This document shows, piece after piece, positions 17,604 to 26,677 of a stretch of DNA of 48,025 bases (position 1 is the stretch's first letter; each line of letters starts with the position of its first letter). Location: positions 1-48,025 of the forward strand of contig DFQF01000028.1 in the NCBI GenBank assembly GCA_002377645.1, read 5' to 3'. This stretch comes from Nitrospinaceae bacterium UBA3496. Lineage in GTDB: Bacteria; UBA8248. The position numbers were made by a program, and so were the translations under genes. The notes under the pieces are model-generated. The model saw nothing but the letters and a program-made list of their open reading frames with translations, was not told the DNA's origin and did no database searches.

Positions 17604-18008
17604 CTATTTAACAGCAACAGCAATGTCTTTTATCCCGAGGTTAAAAACTTTCCCGAGAACTTTAATAACAAAACCATAATCAATCCGCTTATCCGCTTTT
17701 ATAGTCACTGTTGTAGATTTGATTTTTTCTTTTACTAGCAAACGAATCAAAGACTCCATAGACTCTAATTTTACCAGTTTCCCATTTAAATGAATTTTCT
17801 TTGCTAGACCAATTTCAATCAAAATTGTTTTTTTCTCAAAAACTTCATTGCTTTTCTTTGCCTCAGGCAACTGGATATCAAGACGTCTTGTGAAATCGAC
17901 AAAAGTTGTCGATACCATAAAAAAAATCAATAACAAAAAAACTACATCTATTAAAGAGGTTAACTGCAAACTATAATCTTCTTCCTCTTTAAGATGATTA
18001 AAACGCAT
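17604..18008 (-). CDS. exbD: ExbD/TolR family biopolymer transport protein
   Basis: ExbD/TolR proteins pair with ExbB/TolQ to turn the proton gradient into force on TonB or TolA. The 134 residues hold one membrane helix (about 16-36, LTSLIDVVFLLLIFFMV) carrying the conserved Asp21 used in proton transfer, and a periplasmic domain after it. AAGGAAG precedes ATG. It lies 18 bases after exbB. No tonB, tolA or tolB is visible, so ExbD and TolR cannot be told apart. Confidence 0.88.
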   Translation of the reverse strand: MRFNHLKEEEDYSLQLTSLIDVVFLLLIFFMVSTTFVDFTRRLDIQLPEAKKSNEVFEKKTILIEIGLAKKIHLNGKLVKLESMESLIRLLVKEKIKSTTVTIKADKRIDYGFVIKVLGKVFNLGIKDIAVAVK

Positions 18009-18026
18009 ACACTCTTCCTTCTTAAA

Positions 18027-18776
18027 CTATTTCGCTAATTTGTCTGCCAAAGAATTAATAAGGTTAACTGATATACTCTCCAACTCAAAAACAATTTTAT
18101 CTATCCGTGACCGAAAGAAATGGTAAAGAGCCAAAGAAGGAATTCCAACTATTAATCCTGCAGCTGTAGTTAAAAGTGCTTGCGAAATCCCTTCAGCAAC
18201 TAATCCTGGATTACCGGTTCCTGCCTTGCTAATTACATCAAAAGCACGAATCATTCCTATTACTGTTCCAAAAAGACCTAACATTGGTGCTAAATTTGCG
18301 ATTACACCCAATCCTCTTAAATTGCGAGATAGGATGCTCGATTCTTGCTGTCCACATCCAATCATTGCTTTTTCCATTTCGCCTAATCCTAGTGTCTTCC
18401 TAGAGAATCCCGCAGTAATTATACGAGTAAGTGGCACATCATATTTTTTACATATAGAATTAATATCCGCAAAATCAGACGAAAGACTCAAAGAATTAAT
18501 CTCTTGCATCATAAGACGAGGAAAAATTTTACTTCTGCGTAAAGATAAGAATCTTTCTAATACAAGAGCAAGAGCGATTACTGAACAAAGAAAAATCGGA
18601 ATCATTACATAGCCGCCCTTTTTGAATAAGAACAAAAAGCTAGCAGGAAATTCAACAAATCCAGAAACATCCTCAGCAAAAACGTCATCGACTAAAAAAA
18701 CGAAAATTAAAATAAAAAATAAAAAATATTTTTTGATGGGAACGTAAAAAAAAGTATTATCCAACTCATTCTCCAA
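18027..18776 (-). CDS. exbB: MotA/TolQ/ExbB family proton channel protein
   Basis: This inner-membrane protein forms the proton channel with ExbD/TolR. Three hydrophobic segments are seen: about 55-75, 150-180 (IANLAPMLGLFGTVIGMIRAF) and 195-220 (ALLTTAAGLIVGIPSLALYHF), the last two bearing the family signature. A further hydrophobic stretch at 15-35 looks like a signal peptide or extra helix, seen in longer ExbB proteins. TTG is the probable start, either at 18776 or four codons later with GGAGA ahead of it. It lies 3 bases after lipB, so the two are coupled. Confidence 0.9.
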   Translation of the reverse strand: MENELDNTFFYVPIKKYFLFFILIFVFLVDDVFAEDVSGFVEFPASFLFLFKKGGYVMIPIFLCSVIALALVLERFLSLRRSKIFPRLMMQEINSLSLSSDFADINSICKKYDVPLTRIITAGFSRKTLGLGEMEKAMIGCGQQESSILSRNLRGLGVIANLAPMLGLFGTVIGMIRAFDVISKAGTGNPGLVAEGISQALLTTAAGLIVGIPSLALYHFFRSRIDKIVFELESISVNLINSLADKLAK

Positions 18777-18779
18777 ATT

Positions 18780-19460
18780 TTAGTTAAGCAAAATTTCATC
18801 TAAAGCATCACGTTCGCAATACATTACTTTATTTCCAAAAACCTCTTCACAAATGGGAATAATATCAGAAATTAATTTATCAATTGAAGGAACATTAAGT
18901 TTCAAAGACTCTAACGATCCAATTTTCTCGCTTACAAATCCACACGGATTAATCATCTTAAAAAATGCCAAATCAGGACAAACATTAAATGAAACCCCAT
19001 GCATGGTTATCCATCTTCGAACACCGATTCCCAAAGACAAAATCTTGAATTCATCTTTCCAAAGCCCGGGATTTTTATCTCTCCTAGTAACATGAATACC
19101 AATTTTACAAGAATATCTAACAAAAATCTCCTCCAATTTCCTACAATGTGCATGAACATCTTTCGAATAATTTCTTAGATCAAAAATCGCATAAACCATA
19201 AGTTGACCTGGACCATGATATGTTACTTCACCTCCTCGATTTATTCTCAGAAGAGGTACTATATCTCCATTTAAAGGAGAGACCCTAGACAGAACATTGT
19301 CTTCATTGCCACCAATCCCCAAAGTAAAGACTGGGTCATGTTCTAAAAACAAAAGAACATCATTACCCAACTCACCCGACGAACGTTTTTTCCATAATTC
19401 TTTTTGCATATTCCAAGAATTTGAAAACTCTTGTCTCCCTAAATAAAATGCTTTTATCAC
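18780..19460 (-). CDS. lipB: Octanoyltransferase (lipoate biosynthesis)
   Basis: LipB moves octanoyl from acyl carrier protein to lipoyl domains, the first step of lipoate synthesis. The motif RGGEVTYHGPGQLMVY is complete, and the catalytic pair is seen as the Cys in INPCG and the Lys-containing MHGVSFNVC region. I chose GTG at 19460 (MIKAFYLG). The longer frame from 19523 encodes residues that are only the dnaE tail read in another frame. The start is 14 bases after the dnaE stop. lipA is not in the window. Confidence 0.93.
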   Translation of the reverse strand: MIKAFYLGRQEFSNSWNMQKELWKKRSSGELGNDVLLFLEHDPVFTLGIGGNEDNVLSRVSPLNGDIVPLLRINRGGEVTYHGPGQLMVYAIFDLRNYSKDVHAHCRKLEEIFVRYSCKIGIHVTRRDKNPGLWKDEFKILSLGIGVRRWITMHGVSFNVCPDLAFFKMINPCGFVSEKIGSLESLKLNVPSIDKLISDIIPICEEVFGNKVMYCERDALDEILLN

Positions 19461-19473
19461 TAAGGTCTCAGCA

Positions 19474-22400
19474 CTATTCAAAATAAACAGAGCCAGAACC
19501 GACAAGACTAATAAGTTCAGCACTTAATTTTTCACAAGGCTCAACGACAAAATCAGGACCTGCCTCAACTAAAACTTCTTGATTTGACAAAGATACGGAA
19601 AGACAAACAGGACAAACACCTGGAAAACGAGATAAAACCTCTTTAACCGCTTCTAGTTTATTAAATGAAAAATTATTTTCGTTAATTTGTAATACTACTT
19701 TTTTTGCATGATTTTTCTCTGCTTCACTTAAAAATTCAATAGATTGGACTATAACTTGTACTCTTTCATCTGAAGATTCGACATCACCAATAATTAAAAC
19801 GGGCTCTTCACTCTCAAAAAAATTATAACAATTCTCAAAAACGTCTGGAAAAACTGTCATCTCAGAAGTCCCATCACAATCCTCAAGCGTAAAGTTAGCC
19901 ATCCGCCGACCCATCCTTGTAGTTCTCGTCTTTGAAGAACGTATTAAGCCAGCCATACGTACTTTTTTTACTCCTGAAATCTGACTAAGATTTTGTGAGT
20001 TTGAATTAGTAAATCGAGTTATTGTAGATTCCCAATCATCTAAAGGGTGGCCTGAAACATAAAACCCCAAAACTTCTCTCTCATAAACAAGACGTTCTTT
20101 ATCTGACCAATCTTCTATCTGAGAACCTTGAACTTGAAAATCTTCTGAACCATCGGATGAAAAAAGAGACCCTTGTCCAACAGCTATACTCTTCTGCCTT
20201 CTAGAGGCAACTTCAAGAGTTTGTTCAAGAGAATCTACTGCCCTTGCTCTATTCTCAATTACCGAATCAAATGTACACGCCTTAATTAAACTTTCTATAG
20301 ATCTTCTATTAAAATCTTTATAGTCAATCCGACAACAAAATTCTTCTAAGGATTTAAATCGGCCATCAAACTCCCTATTCTTAATAATAGAATCAACTAA
20401 AGATGTCCCAACATTTTTTACCGCTGCCAATCCAAATCTAATTGAATTATCTTCAACAATAAAATCTTTCATGCTGACATTTATATCAGGCGGGAGAACA
20501 GGGATATTCATTTGACGGCATTCAGCGATATCTTTAATTACTTTATCGGGATTATCAGAATCACAGGTTAATAAAGCAGCCATAAACTGTTGAGGATAAT
20601 GTGTTTTCAAATAGGCGGTTCTATAGGCGATCAATGCATAGGCTGCACTATGACTTTTATTGAAACCATATCCCGCAAACTTCTCAATTTGACTCCACAA
20701 TTCTTCCACTTTTTTTCTGTCATGATTACTTTTAAGGGCACCCTCTACAAAATCATTCATTTGTTCAGTCATAAGACTTTCATTTTTCTTACCCATTGCC
20801 TTCCGCAGAATATCCGCACGGCCAAGTGAAAAACCTGCAAGAATATTTGATATTTGCATTACCTGTTCCTGATAAACCATAACTCCATACGTACTCTCAA
20901 GGACTGGTATCAATTCTTCAAAAAAATAATCAAACTCGACACGTCCATGCTTTCTTTCAATAAAAGCGTCCACCATTCCACTATTCAAAGGTCCTGGTCG
21001 ATATAAAGCAACCATCGCAATCAGGTCCTCAAAACTAGAGGGGGAGAGTTTCTTTAGATACTCTCTAATACCACCGCTTTCAAGTTGAAAAATCCCAGTA
21101 GTTTTGCCTTCAGAAAGAAGTGTAAATGTTTGACTATCATCAAGAGGCAACTCTTCAATATTAAATTTTTTGTCTTGCGAAGAAATTAAATTAATACACT
21201 TTTCTATTACCGTTAGAGTCTTTAGTCCAAGAAAATCCATCTTCAACAAACCTAATGCTTCTATATCACTCATGTCATACTGACAAACAATCTCTCCACC
21301 TGAGGGTTTGTACAGAGGGACATAATCAGTTAATTCACTTGGTGCAATAACGACTCCTGCAGCATGAGTGCCTGCATGACGAATATTCCCTTCTAATTTT
21401 TGGGCAGTATCCATTAAATTACGTACTAATGGATCTTTTTTTAATGCATCCCTCATCCGTGGTTCCTTATCGACCGCATCTTTCAAGGTAATATTTAGTT
21501 CGTTAGGAATTAATTTTGCTATACGATCTACTTCTCCATAAGGAATTCCCATTACACGACCTACATCACGAATAACACCCCTAGCAAGCATACTTCCAAA
21601 TGTGATTATTTGAGAAACATTGTCTGATCCGTATTTCTCTTGAACATATCGTATAACTTCGTCTCTTCTTTCAACACAAAAATCAATATCGATATCTGGA
21701 GGGCTAACACGCTCAGGATTTAAAAAACGTTCAAACAACAATCCATATGAAATTGGGTCAATGCCGGTTATTCCTAAGGCAAATGCTACAAGGCTCCCTG
21801 CAGCCGAACCTCTCCCTGGACCAACTGGAATACCGTTCTCTTTTGCATACTGGATAAAATCTGTAACTATAAGAAAATAGCTTTCATATCCTTGCGAAGT
21901 AATAACCTCTAATTCAGAAGCAAGTCTATCACTATAAACTTGAATTTGAGATTTATCTAATTCTAGTTCTTGGAAACGTTTGTTCAATCCTTCTTTGGAA
22001 AGAGAAGAAATTTTATCTTTTAATGTTTGACTATCTGGCAAATTCAAATTTGGGTAATGAGTATCATGAAAATTAAAGTCAAAGCTGCAATTATCAGCTA
22101 TCAAAAGGGTATTTTCTAATGCTTCAGGATAATCTTTAAAAAGAAGTTCCATATCTTCTGCGCTTTTCAGATAAAACTCATTACTTTTAATTTTCATTCT
22201 GTCAGGATCACTTAACGTTTTACCAGTTTGTACACAGATTAGGACTTCTTGTACCTGATGATCTCCTTTCATAAGATAATGAACATCATTTGTAGCGATT
22301 AATGGCAATTCAAATTCTCTAGCAATTTTCACAGCTTCTGGGATTAATTTCTTGTCTTCTTCAAGACCATGGTCTTGCAATTCTATGTAGAATCTTTCTG

Positions 22401-22908
22401 GAAATAGTTCTTTATAAAAAGAAACCGTCTCTTGTGCAGACTCATAATTTCCTTTTAGAAGATGATCATTAACCTCACCTCGCAAACATGCCGTTGTACA
22501 AATCAAACCTTCTGAATGTTTAGAAAGAATCTCGCGATCAATCCTTGGATAATAGTACATCCCCTCAGTAAAACCAGAAGTAACCAAAGAACATAAATTT
22601 TTGTATCCTACTTCATTCTGCACAAGTAAAACCATATGATAAGACCTACTTGCAGAACTTCTTCCCTGACCCTTCTCCAACCTGCTTCCAGGTGCTACAT
22701 ACACTTCACAACCTATAATAGGCTTTATTCCTACTTTTTTTGCTTCTTTATAAAATTTTAATGCTCCAAACATATTTCCATGATCAGTCAGAGCAACAGC
22801 AGGCATACCAAGCTCTTCTACTCTCTTTACTAAATCATTAATGCGAGTAGTTCCGTCCAATAAACTATACTGGCTATGTAAATGTAGATGAACAAATTTG
22901 TTGCTCAA
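19474..22908 (-). CDS. dnaE: DNA polymerase III subunit alpha
   Basis: DnaE is the replicative polymerase. The PHP domain opens with HLHLHSQYSLLDG and continues with ALTDHGNMFGALKF. The palm has the catalytic PPDIDIDFCVERRDEV around residue 405. The helix-hairpin-helix and OB-fold (VRMAGLIRSSKTRTTRMG, about residue 980) follow, as in DnaE1. I prefer TTG at 22908 (MSNKFVHLHLHS), which has GGAG 5 bases ahead and aligns with the usual N-terminus; an ATG at 22932 without a ribosome site would add eight residues. It heads the run lipB-exbB-exbD-phosphatase. Confidence 0.97.
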   Translation of the reverse strand: MSNKFVHLHLHSQYSLLDGTTRINDLVKRVEELGMPAVALTDHGNMFGALKFYKEAKKVGIKPIIGCEVYVAPGSRLEKGQGRSSASRSYHMVLLVQNEVGYKNLCSLVTSGFTEGMYYYPRIDREILSKHSEGLICTTACLRGEVNDHLLKGNYESAQETVSFYKELFPERFYIELQDHGLEEDKKLIPEAVKIAREFELPLIATNDVHYLMKGDHQVQEVLICVQTGKTLSDPDRMKIKSNEFYLKSAEDMELLFKDYPEALENTLLIADNCSFDFNFHDTHYPNLNLPDSQTLKDKISSLSKEGLNKRFQELELDKSQIQVYSDRLASELEVITSQGYESYFLIVTDFIQYAKENGIPVGPGRGSAAGSLVAFALGITGIDPISYGLLFERFLNPERVSPPDIDIDFCVERRDEVIRYVQEKYGSDNVSQIITFGSMLARGVIRDVGRVMGIPYGEVDRIAKLIPNELNITLKDAVDKEPRMRDALKKDPLVRNLMDTAQKLEGNIRHAGTHAAGVVIAPSELTDYVPLYKPSGGEIVCQYDMSDIEALGLLKMDFLGLKTLTVIEKCINLISSQDKKFNIEELPLDDSQTFTLLSEGKTTGIFQLESGGIREYLKKLSPSSFEDLIAMVALYRPGPLNSGMVDAFIERKHGRVEFDYFFEELIPVLESTYGVMVYQEQVMQISNILAGFSLGRADILRKAMGKKNESLMTEQMNDFVEGALKSNHDRKKVEELWSQIEKFAGYGFNKSHSAAYALIAYRTAYLKTHYPQQFMAALLTCDSDNPDKVIKDIAECRQMNIPVLPPDINVSMKDFIVEDNSIRFGLAAVKNVGTSLVDSIIKNREFDGRFKSLEEFCCRIDYKDFNRRSIESLIKACTFDSVIENRARAVDSLEQTLEVASRRQKSIAVGQGSLFSSDGSEDFQVQGSQIEDWSDKERLVYEREVLGFYVSGHPLDDWESTITRFTNSNSQNLSQISGVKKVRMAGLIRSSKTRTTRMGRRMANFTLEDCDGTSEMTVFPDVFENCYNFFESEEPVLIIGDVESSDERVQVIVQSIEFLSEAEKNHAKKVVLQINENNFSFNKLEAVKEVLSRFPGVCPVCLSVSLSNQEVLVEAGPDFVVEPCEKLSAELISLVGSGSVYFE

Positions 22909-23110
22909 GTTTGCTCCGCGATTCGAATACATTTAGGCAAAATCAGAAACCAAAAAATTTCATTTAACTGCAGACTAGAATTCAAATCATAGATTATCTC
23001 TTAAAAGATTTCAATATATTAATAATTGAATACGAATTTTAATTTTCTTTTTTAAAGGAGAACTTATTTTCTGCAAATCTTTTAGCTAAGACAAAAATAT
23101 CCGATTGTTA

Positions 23111-23140
23111 TTGAGAATTTAGAAATAAAAATAATATAAT
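23111..23140 (+). promoter_or_regulatory. Promoter of the cupin/EthD operon
   Basis: TTGAGA (23111-23116) and a perfect TATAAT (23135-23140) are separated by 18 bases, 36 bases ahead of the first gene. The rest of the 243-base gap after dnaE (22933-23175) is AT-rich; I see no gene, RNA or inverted repeat in it. Confidence 0.6.
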
Positions 23141-23175
23141 CTTCTTAAAATTTCATATATCAACAGGAGAATCTC

Positions 23176-23910
23176 ATGGACCGTTCTATTTGGGCTACTT
23201 GGTATAATTTAGAAGAACAAGGCAAACAAGAATATCTTGATTGGCTGCATGAAGTACATCTTCCGGAAGCAAAAAAAAGAGATGGGTATTTATGGATTGC
23301 TCATTATCAGTCACAAGAGAAAAAAAATATTCTTAATAATGTAGAAGGCAGGTTGGGGCACACCAACGATCCATCAGTTCCAGATGGAGACCGATACATC
23401 CTTTTGATTGGAGCAGAAACTACAAAACCTTTTTTTTATCCTACTCCAGCAGAATTACAAGAAACATATTCAACCGAAACCAAAGAAATGCTTGCAAAAA
23501 GAATCGGTGAAAGATCAGGAATTTACGTAGAAGAAGACAGGGTTAATGGACCTGACGTTTCACAAAGAAGTTCAGATCTTACACCTGGGCCCTGGATTCA
23601 GATGGGAAGTTTTAATTCCGGAAAAGTTGAAGACGAAGATGAACTTGGGGCTTGGTATGCACAATGGAGATTGCCCTGCATGGAAACACTTGAAGGTTGC
23701 ATTGGTTGTAGAAAACTTGTTTCCGCTTCTTCTTGGGCTAAACATTCCGTCCTTTATGAATTTGTCTCACTTGAACTAAGAAATAAATTTTTTCCAATTC
23801 ATGAAAAACATGACCCTGTCAGAGAAGAATGGACAGATGTGGTAGTCAGAAAATTAGTACATGCTCCTGGTTCACCAAATGTAGCTAAAAGACTTTACCC
23901 TCCCATTTAA
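23176..23910 (+). CDS. Uncharacterized two-barrel protein, EthD-like dimeric alpha/beta barrel fold (tentative)
   Basis: I do not recognise a named family with certainty. The 244-residue soluble protein has no signal peptide or membrane helix. It seems to be built of two similar halves: residues 5-110 (WATWYNL, then YLDWLHEVHLPEAKKRDGYLW) and 138-230 (WIQMGSFN, then LGAWYAQWRLPCMETLEGC). Each half pairs a beta strand with a helix of the YLxWxxxxHxP type, as in EthD/DUF-type dimeric alpha-beta barrels that often handle small aromatic or oxidized substrates. It is rich in Trp and acidic residues. AGGAG precedes ATG and the gene leads the operon, so it may act on the same substrate as the cupins downstream. 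Function unknown. Confidence 0.7.
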   Translation: MDRSIWATWYNLEEQGKQEYLDWLHEVHLPEAKKRDGYLWIAHYQSQEKKNILNNVEGRLGHTNDPSVPDGDRYILLIGAETTKPFFYPTPAELQETYSTETKEMLAKRIGERSGIYVEEDRVNGPDVSQRSSDLTPGPWIQMGSFNSGKVEDEDELGAWYAQWRLPCMETLEGCIGCRKLVSASSWAKHSVLYEFVSLELRNKFFPIHEKHDPVREEWTDVVVRKLVHAPGSPNVAKRLYPPI

Positions 23911-23942
23911 AACCAGTTCTTTCTAAAAAAAAGGAGCGGGTT

Positions 23943-24470
23943 TTGATAGAGATTGAGAGAAAATTTTTGGTAAGCGCTTCATGGGGTGAATCTTTTTCGA
24001 TTTCATCAATAGAACAAGGATATCTCTTCATCCAAAAAGACAGAAGTCTCCGTGTAAGATGTCATAATGAAGACTATTTTCTAACTGTCAAAATAGAAAA
24101 GAACATAAATGAAAGATTTGAATTTGAATCCAAAATAGAAAAAGACTATGGGAAATTATTACTTGAAAAACACTGTATTTCAAATATTATCTCAAAAGTT
24201 AGGAATGTAGTTTATCATGATGATAAAAGATGGGAAATTGATGTTTTCAGCGGAAAAAATCAACATTTAATTGTTGCAGAAATAGAATTAAACAGTATCG
24301 ATGATAAATTTACATATCCCTCTTGGCTAGGACCAGAGGTAACACAACAGAATCGTTTTCTAAACTCTCATTTAACACAAAAACCGTTTTGTGAATGGGG
24401 AATAACTTATGAAAATCTGTTACTTGAGGAAATAAAGAAAAGTAGAAAGCAAACTTCTGATCCACAATAA
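23943..24470 (+). CDS. CYTH domain protein (triphosphate tunnel enzyme family)
   Basis: CYTH proteins bind triphosphate groups inside an eight-stranded tunnel; members include adenylate cyclase, thiamine triphosphatase and inorganic triphosphatase. The N-terminal signature EIERKF is at residues 3-8, followed by alternating charged strands (SLRVRCH, FLTVKIEK, RFEFESKIE, WEIDVFSG, VAEIELNS) typical of the tunnel lining. At 175 residues it is the CYTH domain alone. The start is TTG at 23943 with AAGGAG 6 bases ahead. The gene is 32 bases after the EthD-like gene and 25 before a cupin. Substrate not deducible; inorganic triphosphatase is the most common activity of single-domain bacterial members. 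Confidence 0.88.
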   Translation: MIEIERKFLVSASWGESFSISSIEQGYLFIQKDRSLRVRCHNEDYFLTVKIEKNINERFEFESKIEKDYGKLLLEKHCISNIISKVRNVVYHDDKRWEIDVFSGKNQHLIVAEIELNSIDDKFTYPSWLGPEVTQQNRFLNSHLTQKPFCEWGITYENLLLEEIKKSRKQTSDPQ

Positions 24471-24495
24471 AAATCACTACAAAAAGGAGAAGTTC

Positions 24496-24825
24496 ATGGG
24501 ATTTGTAAACTTAAATGAAATGGATTCTGAAAAATTAACAGGTACAAATCGTAAAATATTACAAGGAGACAATCTAACAATTTTTTTTCTCGAACGAGAG
24601 GCTAACGTCGTACAGGAACATAGTCACCCGCAAGAACAGGTAGTATATCTCCAAGAAGGTCGTTTGAAAGTAAAAATTGAAGGAGAAGAAGAAAATATTG
24701 TAGAGGCTGGTAATGCTGTCCAAATCCCAGGGGATATTCCACACAGGATTGAGACTTTGTCTAATGTTAGAATTGTTTCAATTTATAGTCCAGCAAGAGA
24801 TTTAAGTACTATTCCTAGACCTTAA
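24496..24825 (+). CDS. Single-domain cupin protein (first of three)
   Basis: A 109-residue cupin barrel. Motif 1 shows HSHPQEQVVYLQEG, with the His-x-His and Glu ligands for a metal, and motif 2 gives IPGDIPHRI with the last His. Such small cupins bind Fe, Mn, Zn or Ni and act as dioxygenases, isomerases, lyases or simply ligand sensors. AAGGAG lies 8 bases before ATG. It lies 38 bases from the next cupin gene. The three cupins of this operon differ clearly from one another, so they are not a recent tandem duplication. Confidence 0.9.
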   Translation: MGFVNLNEMDSEKLTGTNRKILQGDNLTIFFLEREANVVQEHSHPQEQVVYLQEGRLKVKIEGEEENIVEAGNAVQIPGDIPHRIETLSNVRIVSIYSPARDLSTIPRP

Positions 24826-24863
24826 AAAGGAAAGAACACTTACAATTATTCAAAGGACGATAT

Positions 24864-25250
24864 ATGCCATTCTATAACATAGAAAATGTCACTCAAAGGA
24901 AAGGTCAAGGTTCTAATGTAAATCATGTGGTTAATGGTGAACTCATGAAAGGAGGATGGGTAATAACACAGGAAAAAAAAGACCCCTCTCCTCACTTTCA
25001 TCCTAATGAAGAGCAATATATGCTAATTTTAGAAGGAAGAATCAAAATGGTTCTCGGAGATGAAATGAAGATTTTGAAATCTGGAGACCTAGTGCATATA
25101 CCAAGAAATACTCCTCATTGCGCAATGACTTTAAGTGATTCAGCTAAATTTTTTGCAGTAAAAAGTCCATCTGGAAACGGGAGGTTGGACCAAGATTTTG
25201 TATTAGCAGAAAATCATGACGAGATGTTATCTAGGATACTGGATTCTTAA
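24864..25250 (+). CDS. Single-domain cupin protein (second of three)
   Basis: A 128-residue cupin with metal ligands visible in PHFHPNEEQYMLILEG (His, His, Glu) and IPRNTPHCA (His). Strands before motif 1 (NHVVNGELMKGGWV) and the short C-terminal helix (ENHDEMLSRILDS) are typical of the one-domain class. AAAGGA lies just before ATG. It is flanked by another cupin and the CMD-like gene, suggesting metal-dependent work on the same small molecule. Specific reaction unknown. Confidence 0.9.
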   Translation: MPFYNIENVTQRKGQGSNVNHVVNGELMKGGWVITQEKKDPSPHFHPNEEQYMLILEGRIKMVLGDEMKILKSGDLVHIPRNTPHCAMTLSDSAKFFAVKSPSGNGRLDQDFVLAENHDEMLSRILDS

Positions 25251-25282
25251 ATATTCTTGACCTCATATAAAGGAATTATAAA

Positions 25283-25678
25283 ATGGATAACGAAAGATAC
25301 GAACAGGGAAAAGCAATCGCACTATCTGTTTTAGGTAAAAGTGGAGGAGAAAGAATAGAACAATTATCAGAAATATCACCAATGCATGGAAGAGCAATCT
25401 TCGAATATTGTTACGGTACTGTTTGGGCACAACCCAACCTATCAATAAAGATAAAAGAATTTATTCTGATCGCTGTTTGTGCATCTCAAGGTGAATATGA
25501 TGGGGTAGAAAGGCAAGTCAGAGGCGCCCTAAACAAAGGGGCAACTCAAGACGAAATTATAGAAGCTATAACAACTTGCGCACCCTACATTGGCTACCCT
25601 AGGACAAACGCATCATTAAGAACTGCACAAGAAGTCTTCGATCAATGGGATGAAAAAGACGATTGGAAAGCAGTTTAA
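25283..25678 (+). CDS. Carboxymuconolactone decarboxylase family protein
   Basis: A 131-residue all-helical protein of the CMD/AhpD superfamily. The core RQVRGALNKGATQDEIIEAI matches the family pattern (helix, AL-x-x-GAT-x-x-EI). The redox CxxC of AhpD is absent, since the region reads AVCASQGEY, so peroxidase-reductase function is unlikely and a decarboxylase or unknown activity fits better. In beta-ketoadipate pathways the enzyme acts on an aromatic ring-cleavage lactone, but no other genes of that path are here. AAAGGA precedes ATG, 32 bases after the second cupin. Confidence 0.87.
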   Translation: MDNERYEQGKAIALSVLGKSGGERIEQLSEISPMHGRAIFEYCYGTVWAQPNLSIKIKEFILIAVCASQGEYDGVERQVRGALNKGATQDEIIEAITTCAPYIGYPRTNASLRTAQEVFDQWDEKDDWKAV

Positions 25679-25748
25679 AATCTTTCTCTAAAATTTAGAG
25701 TTTCATAAATTGAAATATCTTTGCTTTTTAAAAATTTTATTTTAAATC

Positions 25749-26663
25749 ATGAAAGAAATAGGGATGGATTTCACTTACAAAATATCTGTAAGAAAATTTT
25801 TAAAAGATTATATTAGATTTTTAATTTTTAGAAAAATAACTAAAAAGGGCTTGGATCTTTTCTTTCGAAATAAAGATATAATCACCCCCTATCCTGCTAC
25901 ATCTGGTCAATATGACGCACATCTAAACTATTTCATAACTGATTATTCAAAAGAATATAAAGATTTTTTAATAGATATTGGAGCAAACATAGGGCTTATT
26001 TCCTGTCAAAATGGGGAAAGCTTTAAAGAAGTTCATATGTTTGAACCAAACCCTGACTGTTTTAAGATTCTAGAAGTAAACTCAATGATTTCACTAAAAA
26101 ACACTGACTACTTTTTAAATAATTTTGGTCTTGGCAAGGAAGATGGAACGTTCGAATTATCTGTACCAACCGAAAACTGGGGAGGAGGTTTTATCAATCA
26201 TGATTCTAATCCAATACTTAATAATTTGACCCTAAAAGAAAATTCTTATTCTCATAAGCACGTAAAACTTAAGAATGCACAAAACGAACTTGAAAATTTA
26301 TTTAATTCTTTAAAAGAAAAGAAGCTTATGAAAGGTATAATTAAGATAGATACAGAGGGATTAGAGGAAGCAATAATTAAGGCTATAGCTAAAAAAACAC
26401 CAAACAACTTCAAACTAATCCTGATTTTTGAAACCTGGAATAAGAAAATAGATATAAACTCGTTAATTTCAGATTTTGGAGATAGAGCTGAAGTATTTAA
26501 ATTCTCAGAAAAAACATTGTGGAGAAAAAACGCGGGGAAAATCTCTAAATTATTTTCACTTTTAGGTTTTTTATTTGGAAAACCTGCAATCACCTACAAA
26601 ACTGAAGAAATAGACAAAAACGAAACGACTATAGATTATATTATTACCGTAAGCGAAAAATAA
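25749..26663 (+). CDS. FkbM family methyltransferase
   Basis: A 304-residue SAM-dependent methyltransferase. SAM-binding FLIDIGANIGLIS is at about residues 73-85, FEPNP at 98-102 (acidic end of strand 2), and GIIKIDTEGLEEAII around 195-210, the hallmark of the FkbM family, which O-methylates sugars or polyketide-like products. The N-terminal 60 residues are basic and AT-rich. The start is either ATG at 25749 or ATG at 25764; neither has a strong ribosome site, so this gene may be expressed less well than its neighbours. It is more AT-rich than the genes around it, which may point to transfer into the operon. Confidence 0.85.
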   Translation: MKEIGMDFTYKISVRKFLKDYIRFLIFRKITKKGLDLFFRNKDIITPYPATSGQYDAHLNYFITDYSKEYKDFLIDIGANIGLISCQNGESFKEVHMFEPNPDCFKILEVNSMISLKNTDYFLNNFGLGKEDGTFELSVPTENWGGGFINHDSNPILNNLTLKENSYSHKHVKLKNAQNELENLFNSLKEKKLMKGIIKIDTEGLEEAIIKAIAKKTPNNFKLILIFETWNKKIDINSLISDFGDRAEVFKFSEKTLWRKNAGKISKLFSLLGFLFGKPAITYKTEEIDKNETTIDYIITVSEK

Positions 26664-26677
26664 AACAGGAGAAAAAA

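Noticed and set aside
19461..19523. Longer LipB N-terminus overlapping dnaE
   Set aside because: The extra residues are the dnaE tail read in another frame; GTG at 19460 fits the family start and follows the dnaE stop.
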